Source: LMUY01 sp964247705 (lineage in GTDB: Bacteria; Pseudomonadota; Alphaproteobacteria; Acetobacterales; Acetobacteraceae). From it: a stretch of DNA of 64,000 bases. Both the position numbers and the translations under genes were made by a program. Positions 1-8,942 of this stretch are shown piece after piece (position 1 is the stretch's first letter; each line of letters begins with the position of its first letter). Under the pieces are notes generated by a model that saw only the letters and a list, made by a program, of their open reading frames with translations, did no database searches and was not told where the DNA came from. The stretch spans positions 1 through 64,000 of the forward strand of contig CAXTVQ010000017.1 of the NCBI GenBank assembly GCA_964247705.1. Direction: 5' to 3'.

Positions 1-2
1 AG

Positions 3-47
3 ATGGAGGGCCTGGACATCGTCCTGCATGGCGAGACGATCGGCTGA
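3..47 (+). CDS. Possible 3' end of an unidentified gene cut by the left edge
   Basis: An open frame enters from the left edge and stops with TGA at 45-47. The visible residues end in GLDIVLHGETIG. The piece is too short to identify. Its only support is that it lies directly upstream of ftsK on the same strand, and it could be chance. Confidence 0.3.
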   Translation: MEGLDIVLHGETIG

Positions 48-202
48 GGTTTGCCGTATCGGGGGCGGTAGGCCGCGGCAGCCAAGCGGCAGATCGGCAA
101 CGAGGGGGGTGTCGCCATCAGGCGGCGCCCCTTTTGCCGTTATGGCGCCGCACGTTCCGGGGTATAGACGTGACCTCGGTTCAACCAGCACGGTTCTGAC
201 GC

Positions 203-2866
203 ATGCCCGCCGCTGCCCCGGCACGACTGCTCGCCTCCCCCGCCATCCGCACCCTGATCGGCCGCCGTCTGGCGGAGGTTGGGGGCGTGCTGCTCGGCTT
301 GGCCGGGGTCGCGCTGCTCGTAGCGCTGGTCTGCTACAATCCGCTCGATCCGTCGTTCAATACGGCGACCTCCCTGCCGCCGAAGAACCTGGCTGGGCCG
401 GTGGGCGCTATCGCGGCGGACCTGCTGCTGCAAAGCTTCGGCCTGGCGGCGGTGCTGCCTTCGATCGCCATGCTGGCCTGGGCGTGGCGCATCGCCTCCC
501 ACCGTGGGCTCGGCAGCTTCGCGGCCCGGCTGGCGAGCACCATAGCGGCGCTCCCGGCCGCGGCCAGCGTGGCGGCGGCGATCCCGGGCCAGTGGACAGT
601 GCCGACGGAGGCCGGACTAGGGGGCGCCATCGGCAGCGTGATCGCTCATGCGGTGACGGGCTACGCCGCGGTTCTGATCGGCCCGTTCGGCTGGATCGTG
701 GCGTTGCTCACGGGCCTGCTGGCATCCGCTTTGCTGATCTGGGCAAGCCTCGGACTATCCGTGCGGCGGCGCGTGGACGCACGCACGGGCCAGAGCTCGG
801 GTGTTCAAAGCACGGTTGCCCGGCGTGCGGCGAAGGTTGGCATGGCGGCGACGAAGGCACAGCGCACAACGCCGCAGCGTCTGGCCGGGCTCGTGGGCCT
901 GTTCCGCCGCCGGCCCCGGCCCGAGCGTGAGTTGGACGAGTTCGCGCCGTTACCGCCGGATCCGCGCCAGTCCACTCGCGGGTCCGGCCGCCAGTACGAC
1001 CATCGATACGAACCGGATGCCGAGCCCGGCCTGTATCCGGACCCCGTGCCGGACCGCCACCCGGACGCTTGGCCCGAGGAGCCCCGTGCGCGCCTGCCCA
1101 CACGGCCCGATCAGCGCATCGCCGCCAGTAGCCGCGACCGCGATCCCGAGCCGGCTCACGACCGGGAGGACGCACCGTTCGTCGCTCTTCCGCCGCCGCC
1201 GATGCCGGCCCTTGGCCACGGACCTGGCGCTGTCCCGCCGCTGCCGCCTTCGCCCGCCTCCCCGCTCACGCCGCCTCTGCCGCGGCCGCGCATCAGCATG
1301 CCGATGCACAAGCCCGCCCCGCGCCAGTCCAGCCTGCCGCTCGCCGAGGCGGTCGCGGGCTGGCGCACGCCGCCGCTCTCGCTGCTGAAATCCGCACCGC
1401 CCCGCGGCCAGGTCGGCCCGAGCGAGGAGTCGCTGCAGGCCAATGCCCGGCTGCTCGAATCGGTCCTGGACGAGTACGGCGTGCAGGGCACCATCCACGA
1501 CATCAAGCCCGGCCCCGTCGTGACCCTGTATGAGCTGGAGCCAGCGCCCGGCATCCGCTCCGCACGGGTGATCGGCCTGGCCGACGACGTGGCGCGGTCG
1601 ATGTCCGTGACCGCGGTGCGCATCGCCACCGTGCCCGGGCGCAACGTGATCGGCATCGAGGTGCCGAACTCCAAGCGCGAGACCGTCTTCCTCTCCGAGC
1701 TGTTCAGCTCCGAGGCGTGGGAGAAGCACCCGGCGAAGCTCACCCTGGCGCTCGGCAAGGACATCGGCGGCGAGCCGATCCTGGCCGACCTCGCCCGCAT
1801 GCCGCATCTGCTGGTCGCGGGCACCACCGGGTCCGGCAAGTCGGTCGGGATCAACGCGATGATCCTGAGCCTGCTCTACCGGCTCAGCCCCGACCAATGC
1901 CGGCTGATCCTGATCGACCCGAAGATGCTCGAATTGTCGGTATACGACGGGATCCCGCATTTGATGGCGCCCGTGGTGACCGAGCCGGCCAAGGCCGTGA
2001 CCGCGCTGAAATGGACGGTGCGGGAGATGGAGCGGCGTTACCGCGCGATGAGCCAGTTGGGCGTGCGCAACGTCGGCGGCTACAACGAGCGCGTCGAGGA
2101 AGCCCAGGCCCGCGGCGAGGTGGTGACCCGGCGCGTGCAGACCGGCTTCGACGAGGAAACCGGCAAGCCGATCTTCGAGGAACATCCGCTGGCGCTCGAG
2201 AAGCTGCCGTTCCTGGTCGTGGTGATCGACGAGATGGCGGACCTGATGATGGTCGCCGGCAAGGAGATCGAGATCACCGTCCAACGCCTGGCGCAGATGG
2301 CGCGCGCGGCCGGCATCCACGTGATCATGGCGACGCAGCGCCCGTCGGTGGACGTGATCACGGGGACGATCAAGGCCAACTTCCCGACCCGCATCAGCTT
2401 CACCGTCATCAGCAAGTTCGACAGCCGCACCATCCTGGGCGAGCAGGGCGCCGAGCAGCTCCTGGGCCAGGGTGACATGCTCTACATGCAGGGCGGCGGC
2501 CGCATCGGGCGCGTGCACGGCCCCTTCGTGTCCGACCGGGAGGTGGAGGACGTGGTGGCCTACCTCCGCGCCCAGGGCGAACCCTCCTATCTGGAGGAGG
2601 TCACCGAGGCGGCGGACGAGGAGGGCAACCCCGGCCTGCGCGGCGTGAGCGAGGCGGGAGAGGGCGAGAAGAACCTGTTCGACCAAGCGGTCGCGATCGT
2701 GGCGCGGGAGGGCAAGTGCAGCACCTCCTTCATCCAGCGCCACCTCTCGATCGGCTACAACAAGGCGGCCAAGCTGGTCGAGCAGATGGAGCGCGAAGGC
2801 ATCATCACCCAAGCCAACCACGTCGGCAAACGCGAGATATTGGTGCGCCGGACCAACGAGGACTGA
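203..2866 (+). CDS. ftsK: DNA translocase FtsK
   Basis: Septum-bound, ATP-driven DNA pump that moves chromosome ends across the division plane and activates dimer resolution at dif. The 887-residue product has hydrophobic membrane spans within about residues 27-185. A Pro/Arg-rich low-complexity linker follows (about 225-395), then the RecA-like motor. Walker A GTTGSGKS is at 540-547 and Walker B FLVVVIDEM at 670-678. A winged-helix gamma domain, which reads KOPS-type orientation sequences, occupies about 820-880. All three modules of the family are present and the length is typical. The ATG at 203 is just ahead of the first hydrophobic span. The next gene starts 6 bases after the stop. Confidence 0.97.
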   Translation: MPAAAPARLLASPAIRTLIGRRLAEVGGVLLGLAGVALLVALVCYNPLDPSFNTATSLPPKNLAGPVGAIAADLLLQSFGLAAVLPSIAMLAWAWRIASHRGLGSFAARLASTIAALPAAASVAAAIPGQWTVPTEAGLGGAIGSVIAHAVTGYAAVLIGPFGWIVALLTGLLASALLIWASLGLSVRRRVDARTGQSSGVQSTVARRAAKVGMAATKAQRTTPQRLAGLVGLFRRRPRPERELDEFAPLPPDPRQSTRGSGRQYDHRYEPDAEPGLYPDPVPDRHPDAWPEEPRARLPTRPDQRIAASSRDRDPEPAHDREDAPFVALPPPPMPALGHGPGAVPPLPPSPASPLTPPLPRPRISMPMHKPAPRQSSLPLAEAVAGWRTPPLSLLKSAPPRGQVGPSEESLQANARLLESVLDEYGVQGTIHDIKPGPVVTLYELEPAPGIRSARVIGLADDVARSMSVTAVRIATVPGRNVIGIEVPNSKRETVFLSELFSSEAWEKHPAKLTLALGKDIGGEPILADLARMPHLLVAGTTGSGKSVGINAMILSLLYRLSPDQCRLILIDPKMLELSVYDGIPHLMAPVVTEPAKAVTALKWTVREMERRYRAMSQLGVRNVGGYNERVEEAQARGEVVTRRVQTGFDEETGKPIFEEHPLALEKLPFLVVVIDEMADLMMVAGKEIEITVQRLAQMARAAGIHVIMATQRPSVDVITGTIKANFPTRISFTVISKFDSRTILGEQGAEQLLGQGDMLYMQGGGRIGRVHGPFVSDREVEDVVAYLRAQGEPSYLEEVTEAADEEGNPGLRGVSEAGEGEKNLFDQAVAIVAREGKCSTSFIQRHLSIGYNKAAKLVEQMEREGIITQANHVGKREILVRRTNED

Positions 2867-2872
2867 AGGATC

Positions 2873-3718
2873 ATGGATTTCACCATCGGTTGCACCCTGC
2901 GCTACACCGTCCAGACGCTGACGCCGTTCGTCTTCAACCTGGAGGCGGCGCGCTTTCCCCGCCAGCAGATCCGCAGCGAAACCCTGACCACGACGCCAGG
3001 CATCGACGAGCCCGACCGGTTCGAAGCGCCGGAGAGCGGCAACCGGTACGTGCGGTTCCTGGTGCCGGAGGGCGAGTTCCAGATTGACTACCACGCCGAT
3101 ATCAGCCTCGATCCGCTGATGCTGGACCCGACGGAGGTCACGGAGATCGCCGCCGGTTCGCTGCCGATGGACGTGCTGCCGTACCTGAACGCGAGCCGTT
3201 ACTGCCAGTCCGACCGGTTGAGCCGGTTCGCCAACCGCCAGTTCGGGTGGCAACCGGCCGGCCATCAGCGGGCGACGGCGATCTGCAACTGGATCCGCGA
3301 CAACGTGGACTATCAGCCGGGCACGTCGGACGCATTGACCAGCGCGTACGACACGCTGGGCGACCGGGCCGGCGTGTGCCGGGACTTCGCCCACTTGGCC
3401 ATCGCGCTGTGCCGGGCGGTGGGCATTCCAGCACGCTACATCAGCGCCTATGCCTGGCAGTTGCAGCCGCCCGATTTCCACGCCGTGTTCGAGGCCTATC
3501 TGCACGGCCCCGGCGGCGGCGCGTGGTACCTGTTCGACCCGACCCGTATGGCCGCACTCGACGGGCTGGTGCGGATCGGCGCCGGGCGGGACGCGGCGGA
3601 CGTGGCGTTCTGCTCGATCTACGGCAATGCGCAAAGCCAATCGCCTTCGGTGTGGATCCGCGGCCCCGAGCCCAACCCGGTGCGCACCACTCAGGCGGTG
3701 AGCACGCAGGCGGGCTAG
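2873..3718 (+). CDS. Transglutaminase-like cysteine peptidase family protein
   Basis: 281-residue cytoplasmic-looking protein with a bacterial transglutaminase-like N-terminal beta domain (about 1-120) and a papain-fold core. The catalytic triad is visible as C169 in AGVCRDFAH, H203 in DFHAVFEAY and D222 in YLFDPTRM. Family members are thought to be proteases or amidases, and the substrate is unknown. It starts 6 bases after ftsK with a weak GGA-type ribosome site and is probably cotranscribed. A palindromic repeat lies immediately downstream. Confidence 0.88.
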   Translation: MDFTIGCTLRYTVQTLTPFVFNLEAARFPRQQIRSETLTTTPGIDEPDRFEAPESGNRYVRFLVPEGEFQIDYHADISLDPLMLDPTEVTEIAAGSLPMDVLPYLNASRYCQSDRLSRFANRQFGWQPAGHQRATAICNWIRDNVDYQPGTSDALTSAYDTLGDRAGVCRDFAHLAIALCRAVGIPARYISAYAWQLQPPDFHAVFEAYLHGPGGGAWYLFDPTRMAALDGLVRIGAGRDAADVAFCSIYGNAQSQSPSVWIRGPEPNPVRTTQAVSTQAG

Positions 3719-3727
3719 AGACTTCTT

Positions 3728-3831
3728 CTCCCCTCCCCTTGAGGGAGGGGCTGGGGGAGAGGTGGCTCCCGACCAGACATCGCGTGTGTGGCACCCCTCC
3801 CCCCGACCCCCTCCCTCAAGGGGAGGGGGAG
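3728..3831. repeat. Dispersed two-arm palindromic element, copy 1
   Basis: Two arms of about 38 bases face each other as inverted repeats. The left arm holds the core CCCCTTGAGGGAGGGG and ends GGGGGAGAGGTG. The right arm starts CACCCCTCCCCCC and ends CCTCAAGGGGAGGGGG. About 30 unrelated bases separate them. Related copies occur at 11336, 35488 and 44807. This one fills most of the gap between the transglutaminase-like gene and the exporter gene. Confidence 0.8.
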
Positions 3832-3858
3832 TGTTTTCGATCGGAACATCCCTTTCTC

Positions 3859-5031
3859 ATGCTTGCCACCTCCCGCCAGCTTCCGTTGCTGCTCGGCTTC
3901 CTCACGGCTGCCGGGCCGCTCTCTACGGACATGTACCTGCCCGCCTTCCCGGCGATCGAAACCACCTACGGCGTGGCGCAGGGCTCGGCGCAGATCACGC
4001 TGGCGAGTTGGTTCGTGGGCCTGGCAGTCGGCCAGATTACCCAGGGCACGCTCGCGGACCGATTCGGCCGGCGGGGGCCATTGATCGTGGGATTGGTGGT
4101 CTACACCCTGGCGTCCGCCGGATGCGCGTTGGCGCCGAGCCTGACGGTGCTGACCCTGCTACGGGCAGTGGCCGCGTTCGGCGGGTCGGCCAGCATGGTG
4201 CTGCCGCGGGCCGTGGTGCGGGATCTGGCGGAGGGGCACGCGGCGGCGCGCATGATGTCCCAGCTCATGCTGGTCATGGGGGCCGCGCCGATCCTTGCAC
4301 CCGGCCTGGGTGGCGCGATCCTGGGGTTCGCGAACTGGCACGTGATCTTCTGGTTCGCCACCGTGCACGGCGTGATCTCGCTGGTGCTGGTGGTGCGGCT
4401 GCTGCCTGAGACGCTGCCCCGGGAGCGGCGGATCCGGCTCGGGCTGGCCGGGTTGCTGCACCGCTACACCAACATCCTGAAGGAGCGCAGCTTCGTGCTG
4501 CACATGGCGATCGGCGCTTTCGCCATGTTCGGGCTGTTCGCCTACATCAGCGGCTCACCCCCGGTCTACATCGGACTCTACGGCCTGTCCGCCCCCGTGT
4601 GCGGCTTGCTGGTCGGGCTGTGCTCGGCCGGGTTCATCGTGGGATCGCAGGTGAACCCGCATTTGATCGGCCGCATCGGCATGGGACGCACGATGCGGCT
4701 CTGCGTGCGACTGTTCCTGGCCGCGACGCTGTTGCTGACTGGGCTCGCCTTCACCGGCGGCTTCGGGTTGTGGAGCGTGCTGCTGCCGATCATGCTGTGC
4801 ACCACGAGCATGGGTTTGGTGCTGCCCAACGCCACGGTGGGCGCGCTTTCCCGCCAGGCGTCCAACGCGGGGAGCGCGTCGGCGGTGATGGGAACGATCC
4901 AATTCGTGCTGGCGGCGATCGCGGGCGGTGCGGTCGGGATCTTGACGGATGGCACGGCACGGCCGATGGCGGCGCTGATGCTGGTTGGTGCCGCGTGCGC
5001 AACACTGGCAGACTGGCGGCGAACCGCGTGA
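3859..5031 (+). CDS. Bcr/CflA-family MFS drug-resistance exporter
   Basis: 390-residue inner-membrane protein with about 12 hydrophobic helices. It is a major facilitator superfamily proton antiporter of the Bcr/CflA (DHA1) drug-efflux group. The N-terminus carries the family-typical stretch GPLSTDMYLPAFP, and the loop between helices 2 and 3 carries motif A as GTLADRFGRRGPL. The frame is open further upstream through a palindromic repeat, but the homologous part begins at the ATG at 3859. No strong Shine-Dalgarno precedes it. The substrate cannot be told from sequence. The DoxX gene follows 10 bases after the stop. Confidence 0.88.
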   Translation: MLATSRQLPLLLGFLTAAGPLSTDMYLPAFPAIETTYGVAQGSAQITLASWFVGLAVGQITQGTLADRFGRRGPLIVGLVVYTLASAGCALAPSLTVLTLLRAVAAFGGSASMVLPRAVVRDLAEGHAAARMMSQLMLVMGAAPILAPGLGGAILGFANWHVIFWFATVHGVISLVLVVRLLPETLPRERRIRLGLAGLLHRYTNILKERSFVLHMAIGAFAMFGLFAYISGSPPVYIGLYGLSAPVCGLLVGLCSAGFIVGSQVNPHLIGRIGMGRTMRLCVRLFLAATLLLTGLAFTGGFGLWSVLLPIMLCTTSMGLVLPNATVGALSRQASNAGSASAVMGTIQFVLAAIAGGAVGILTDGTARPMAALMLVGAACATLADWRRTA

Positions 5032-5041
5032 GGAGTTGCAT

Positions 5042-5464
5042 ATGATCACCGAGGCGATGACCAACGTCCTGGCCCTTGCCGGCCGTATCCTGCTGAGCGT
5101 GATCTTCATCGGGGGCGGCTACACCAAGTTCATCACGGCCGACGCGACGCAGGCCTACATCGCCAAGGCCGGGTTGCCGATGCCGGTCTTTGCCTGGGGC
5201 GTGGCGGTGTTTGTGGAGCTGGGTCTGGGGTTGGCGTTGCTGACGGGGCTGTTCACACGGGCGTCGGCTGCGGTGCTGGCCGCCTGGTGCATCGTGACGG
5301 CGGCGATCTATCACTCGAATTTCGCCGACCACAATATGGAGATCCACTTCTTGAAGAACGTCGCGATGTGCGGCGGGCTGCTCTACGTGGTGGCACTAGG
5401 TGCCGGGGCGTTTAGCCTGGACGCCTTGTTCTTCCGCCGGCGCCCGGTAGCTTTGGCCGTGTAG
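5042..5464 (+). CDS. DoxX family membrane protein
   Basis: 140-residue protein with four predicted membrane helices. It has the DoxX signature near the N-terminus (AGRILLSVIFIGGGYTKF) and a conserved C-terminal part reading ADHNMEIHFLKNVAMCGGLL. DoxX proteins are small quinone-associated or redox-stress membrane proteins, and the exact role here is unknown. A GAGGAG ribosome site precedes the ATG at 5042. Probably cotranscribed with the exporter gene. Confidence 0.88.
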   Translation: MITEAMTNVLALAGRILLSVIFIGGGYTKFITADATQAYIAKAGLPMPVFAWGVAVFVELGLGLALLTGLFTRASAAVLAAWCIVTAAIYHSNFADHNMEIHFLKNVAMCGGLLYVVALGAGAFSLDALFFRRRPVALAV

Positions 5465-5481
5465 GGCGGACCCCGTCCGCC
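5465..5481. terminator. Short perfect hairpin between convergent genes
   Basis: GGCGGAC-CCC-GTCCGCC forms a 7-bp GC-only-plus-one stem with a 3-base loop directly after the doxX stop and just ahead of the trmH-type stop on the other strand. There is no clear U-tract. The position between convergent genes suggests a bidirectional terminator. Confidence 0.5.
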
Positions 5482-5484
5482 ACC

Positions 5485-6210
5485 TTACTCGGCGACCGGG
5501 TTGGTCAAGGCCGCCAACAGCACAGCCGCCGCCTGCGCCACATTCAGGCTCTGCACCGGCCCGGCTCCCAGAATCCGCACCCGGCGCCGGCACGCCTCCG
5601 CCGCGCTGACCGACACTCCCACTTCCTCGTTGCCCAGCACCAACGCCACCGGACGGTCCCGCGGCAGCGATTGCAGCGGCATCGCGTCCGGCGTGAGCGT
5701 CGCCGCCACCGTCCGGTAATGCGGCTCGAGTGCCGCCAGCGCCTTGGGCAGGTTGCGGGTCTTGTGCAGCTCCAGGTATTCGAGCCCGCCCTCTGCCGTG
5801 CGGTACGCCGCATCCGACGGCCAGGCTTGCCCGGGAACTTCGTGAAATAGGAGCCCGCCGGCGCCGAAGAAGGCGGCGCTGCGCGCGATGGCGCCCAGGT
5901 TGTGCGGGTTGCCCACCCGGTCCAGCACCACCAGCAGCTTCATCTTCGGCGGCCGCACGAAATCGATGATGTCGATCCGGCGCTGTTCCGCCACCGCCAC
6001 GATCCCGCCGTGATGCACCCCGCCAGCCGCTCGCGAGATCTCCTCCGGCTCCAGCATCCGGTACGGGCGGCGCAGCTTGGCCATCTCGGCGCAGAGCGGG
6101 CCCGCCGTTTCCTTCATCGGCGCCGTGTAGAACAGCCGCTTGACCGCTTCCGGCCGCCGGGCAAACAGGGCGGCGACGGCGTTGGCGCCGCAGATGCGAT
6201 CTTCCTCCAT
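5485..6210 (-). CDS. TrmH/SpoU-family RNA 2'-O-methyltransferase
   Basis: 241-residue SPOUT methyltransferase that uses SAM to methylate a ribose in tRNA or rRNA. An N-terminal L30e-like RNA-binding domain (about 5-75) precedes the knotted catalytic domain. Motif 1 is LDRVGNPHNLGAIAR with catalytic R110, motif 2 is LVLGNEEVGVS near 190-200, and motif 3 is QSLNVAQAAAVLL near 220-232. Motif 2 has E where many members have G (NEEVG for NEGVG). The frame extends far upstream, but homology starts at the ATG at 6210. It resembles RlmB/YjfH-type enzymes; the target nucleotide is not predictable. Confidence 0.9.
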   Translation of the reverse strand: MEEDRICGANAVAALFARRPEAVKRLFYTAPMKETAGPLCAEMAKLRRPYRMLEPEEISRAAGGVHHGGIVAVAEQRRIDIIDFVRPPKMKLLVVLDRVGNPHNLGAIARSAAFFGAGGLLFHEVPGQAWPSDAAYRTAEGGLEYLELHKTRNLPKALAALEPHYRTVAATLTPDAMPLQSLPRDRPVALVLGNEEVGVSVSAAEACRRRVRILGAGPVQSLNVAQAAAVLLAALTNPVAE

Positions 6211-6280
6211 GGCATCCTGTTCCGCCGCGTCGCCGGGCGTGTCAACGCCGGTGGTTGCGCTCGGTGGGCGTTGGAGCGAC

Positions 6281-6499
6281 ATGCCGGCGATGTTCATCGT
6301 TCTGGCGGGCGGCGTCGTTCTCTGCGCGATCGTTGCGACGGGCGGCGCCGTCACGGCCCTCCGCGCGCGGCGCTGGCCGTCGGCAGCCGCTTGGTCGGTG
6401 ATGGCGCTGTTCCTGCTGGGCTGGGCCGGCAACATCGCGGCGAAGGTCGCGCTGAACCCGGCGTTGCTCGACAATGCGCCCCCAGGTGCCCGCCCATGA
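6281..6499 (+). CDS. Small two-helix membrane protein coupled to the RluA-type gene
   Basis: 72-residue open frame with two clear hydrophobic helices (about 4-25 and 36-55) split by a short Arg-rich loop. I recognise no family. Its TGA overlaps the ATG of the downstream pseudouridine synthase (ATGA), which suggests it is translated. An ATG at 6290 is an alternative start. The 5' end is divergent from the methyltransferase gene, so a promoter should lie in 6211-6280. Confidence 0.5.
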   Translation: MPAMFIVLAGGVVLCAIVATGGAVTALRARRWPSAAAWSVMALFLLGWAGNIAAKVALNPALLDNAPPGARP

Positions 6500-7128
6500 C
6501 GCCGGAGGTGCTGTTCGCCGACACGCGCTTCGCCGTCCTGAACAAGCCGGCAGGTTTGCCGGTTCATCCGGGGCCGCGAGGTGGCCCGAGCATGGAGGAT
6601 TGCTTCCCCGCACTGTCCCGCCGGCGGGACGGGCCGTGGTTGGCGCACCGGCTCGATGCCGACACCGCCGGCTGCCTCGTGGTCGCCCTGCGCAAGGCGG
6701 CGCTGCTGGAGGCACAGGCGGCATTCGGCGCCGGGCTGGTCGACAAGGTTTACTGGGCGGTGGTCCGAGGCGTGCCGCAAGGCGAGGGTGGGCGGGTCGA
6801 AGCACCGCTCGCCAAGCAATCCGATCCGGCCGGCTGGCGCATGATTGCGAGGGTGGACGGGCAGCCGGCCGTGACGGATTGGCGAGTCCTGGGGCGCGGG
6901 GCCGGGTTGAGCTGGCTCGAGCTGCGGCCGCAGACCGGGCGCACGCATCAGGTGCGGGTCCACTGCGCGCTGCTTGGAACGCCGGTGTTGGGTGACCCGG
7001 TGTACGGCGACGGGGTCGGCCGGTTGCATCTGCTAGCCCGCTCGATCGCGTTGCCGCTATCGCCGGCGGTGGCCGCAGTGGCGCCCGTCCCGGAGCATAT
7101 GAGGGCAGCGATGGCGGAATGTGGCTAG
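6496..7128 (+). CDS. RluA-family RNA pseudouridine synthase
   Basis: 210-residue enzyme converting uridine to pseudouridine in structured RNA. The active-site motif HRLDADTAG sits at 51-59 with catalytic D54. The C-terminal signature reads LRPQTGRTHQVRVH. There is no N-terminal S4 domain, as in the short RluA/TruC-like forms. The start overlaps the upstream small membrane protein stop (ATGA). The RNA target is unknown. Confidence 0.9.
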   Translation: MTPEVLFADTRFAVLNKPAGLPVHPGPRGGPSMEDCFPALSRRRDGPWLAHRLDADTAGCLVVALRKAALLEAQAAFGAGLVDKVYWAVVRGVPQGEGGRVEAPLAKQSDPAGWRMIARVDGQPAVTDWRVLGRGAGLSWLELRPQTGRTHQVRVHCALLGTPVLGDPVYGDGVGRLHLLARSIALPLSPAVAAVAPVPEHMRAAMAECG

Positions 7129-7151
7129 CAGGACCGACGGTGCGTGCGGCC

Positions 7152-7985
7152 CTATTGCTGCGGCCCGGCCTCGAGCAATGCCAGGTTCTGCTCCGCCAAG
7201 TCGCTCGTCGCCGAGTCCGGGGCCAGCGTCTTGGCCTGCTGCCAATCCGCCTGCGCGCCCTTCCGATCCCCCCGCCGCTGACGCAAGATACCGCGCTCCA
7301 AATACGCCTCGGGGTTGTCCGGATCCTGCGTCAGCGCACGGTCCACGTCGTCCTGCGCCAGGTCCAGATGGCCCTCGTGCCGCCAAGCCGCCGCGCGCAG
7401 CACCAAAGCGTCCGGCCGCTTGCCGTCCAACTCGAGCGCGTGGCTCAGATCGTCCACCGCATCGTCGAAGTGGCCCAGCGTAGCGTCCGCGACCGAGCGG
7501 TCGATCAACAGGTCCACGTCGTCCGGCGAAAGGCTGAGCGCCAACGTCGCCGCGGCCAAGGCACGCGCCGCGTCCCCCGCCATCAGCCACGCCTGGTCCG
7601 CTTGGCCATACACGGTCGCGCGGGCGACGGCAGGGGCCTTGCTGGTGGCGGCCAGCTTCTCCAGCATCTCGGCGCCCGTCTCCAGATCGCCGAGCTGCAA
7701 TTTGGCCAGCGCGAGGCAATGGTCCGCACCCTCGCCGCCCCCCGTCGCCTGCCACGCCTCGGCGAAGGTGTTGGCGCCCTCCGGGTCACCGGCGAGCATG
7801 GCCATGCACTTCTCGTAATCCGGGCCCTCGGCGATACGGGGCGGGACCGGCGGGATCGGCAGGTCCTCGTCGCCCGCTTCCATCTCGGCCGCAGGAAGTT
7901 CGGAGGGACGCAGCTCCCAAACCGCACCGGCCGCGACCAAAATCAGCAGGCCTGCCCCTACCGCCAGCAATCCGCGCGTTCTCAT
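7152..7985 (-). CDS. Membrane-anchored TPR protein
   Basis: 277-residue protein. An N-terminal hydrophobic segment (about 5-24, after MRTR) acts as a signal anchor, followed by an acidic/proline linker. The periplasmic part carries several tetratricopeptide repeats, clearest at about 155-260 where units of 34 residues repeat the pattern A..L..AL.LDP. TPR domains mediate protein-protein contacts and no partner is evident. Convergent with the pseudouridine synthase gene and divergent from the epimerase-like gene. Confidence 0.8.
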   Translation of the reverse strand: MRTRGLLAVGAGLLILVAAGAVWELRPSELPAAEMEAGDEDLPIPPVPPRIAEGPDYEKCMAMLAGDPEGANTFAEAWQATGGGEGADHCLALAKLQLGDLETGAEMLEKLAATSKAPAVARATVYGQADQAWLMAGDAARALAAATLALSLSPDDVDLLIDRSVADATLGHFDDAVDDLSHALELDGKRPDALVLRAAAWRHEGHLDLAQDDVDRALTQDPDNPEAYLERGILRQRRGDRKGAQADWQQAKTLAPDSATSDLAEQNLALLEAGPQQ

Positions 7986-8054
7986 AATGGGTTGCAGTCT
8001 ACAAGCCGGCGGTCATGCCGGGCAAATGAAGGTAGCGAACATGAAAGCGGGGCC

Positions 8055-8930
8055 ATGCACGTCCTGATCTTTGGCCTCGGCTACACCGGAACGGCGCTCG
8101 CCGCCCTGGCCGCCCCCCGCCACCGCACCACCGTCGCCACACGCCAGCCCGGCGCGGCCCCCCCACCCGGCGTCGAACGAGCGTCGTTCGACGCTCCGCC
8201 GTTCGACACCGTGACCCACCTCGTGCTCACCGCCGCACCCGGCGACGCAGGGGACCCGGTGCTGGCCCGCCACGCCGCGGCGATCGCGGCCGCGCCGCAT
8301 TTGCGCTGGATCGGCTACATGTCCACCACGGGCGTCTACGGCGACCGTGGCGGCGGCTGGGTGGACGAGACCACCGAACCCGCCCCCTCCAGCGAGCGCG
8401 GCCGGCGCCGGGTGGCAGCCGAGCAAGCTTGGGCAAGCGTCCGGCCGGACGTGGCAGTGGACCTGCTCCGCCTGGCCGGGATCTACGGCCCAGGCCGCTC
8501 CGTGCTGGACGATGTGCGGGTCGGCCGCGCCCGCCGGGTGGACAAGCCGGGGCACCAGTTCGGCCGCATTCACCAGGGCGACATCGCCGGCGCGCTGCTC
8601 GCCGCGATCGGACAGGATCGCCCGCCCGGCCCCCGCGTGCTCAACGGCGCGGATGACGAGCCCGCCACCAGCGCCGACGTGATCGCCGAGGCCGCCCGGC
8701 TGCTGGGCAAGAAGCCGCCGCCGCTGATCCCCTTTGCCGAGGCCGAGCCCGGCATGAGCCCGATGGCCCGTTCCTTCTGGGCCGACGACCGCAAAGTCGC
8801 GAGCCGGATCACCCAGGAAAGCCTCGGGCGCCCTTGGCTTTATCCGACCTACCGCGAGGGCCTGCGTGCGATCCTGGCAGCGGAGCGCTCGTGGTCCGGT
8901 CCTGACAATCACTACCCGGGCGGCAGGTGA
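8055..8930 (+). CDS. NAD(P)-binding epimerase/dehydratase-like protein (YeeZ-type)
   Basis: 291-residue atypical or extended SDR. The N-terminal Rossmann motif GLGYTGTALA is at 7-16, with the YMSTTGVYGDRGG stretch near 88-100 that normally precedes the active site. The classical YxxxK pair is not evident, as in the YeeZ/YbjS-like group, so catalysis is uncertain. It is probably a nucleotide-sugar epimerase relative of unknown substrate. The start at 8055 places the beta-alpha-beta motif at the very N-terminus. Confidence 0.8.
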   Translation: MHVLIFGLGYTGTALAALAAPRHRTTVATRQPGAAPPPGVERASFDAPPFDTVTHLVLTAAPGDAGDPVLARHAAAIAAAPHLRWIGYMSTTGVYGDRGGGWVDETTEPAPSSERGRRRVAAEQAWASVRPDVAVDLLRLAGIYGPGRSVLDDVRVGRARRVDKPGHQFGRIHQGDIAGALLAAIGQDRPPGPRVLNGADDEPATSADVIAEAARLLGKKPPPLIPFAEAEPGMSPMARSFWADDRKVASRITQESLGRPWLYPTYREGLRAILAAERSWSGPDNHYPGGR

Positions 8931-8942
8931 ACCGGCCCACCA

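Noticed and set aside
950..3640. 896-codon open frame antisense to ftsK
   Set aside because: It mirrors ftsK and its neighbour codon for codon, is rich in His, Arg and Val as expected for antisense frames in high-GC DNA, and matches no family.
3728..3831. Palindromic element as an insertion sequence end or rho-independent terminator
   Set aside because: There is no transposase or U-tract, and the same element occurs at several sites, including inside genes, so repeat is the better label.
5902..6495. N-terminal extension of the RluA-type frame
   Set aside because: It runs antisense to the TrmH-type gene and has no homologous features. The start at 6496 gives the full enzyme.
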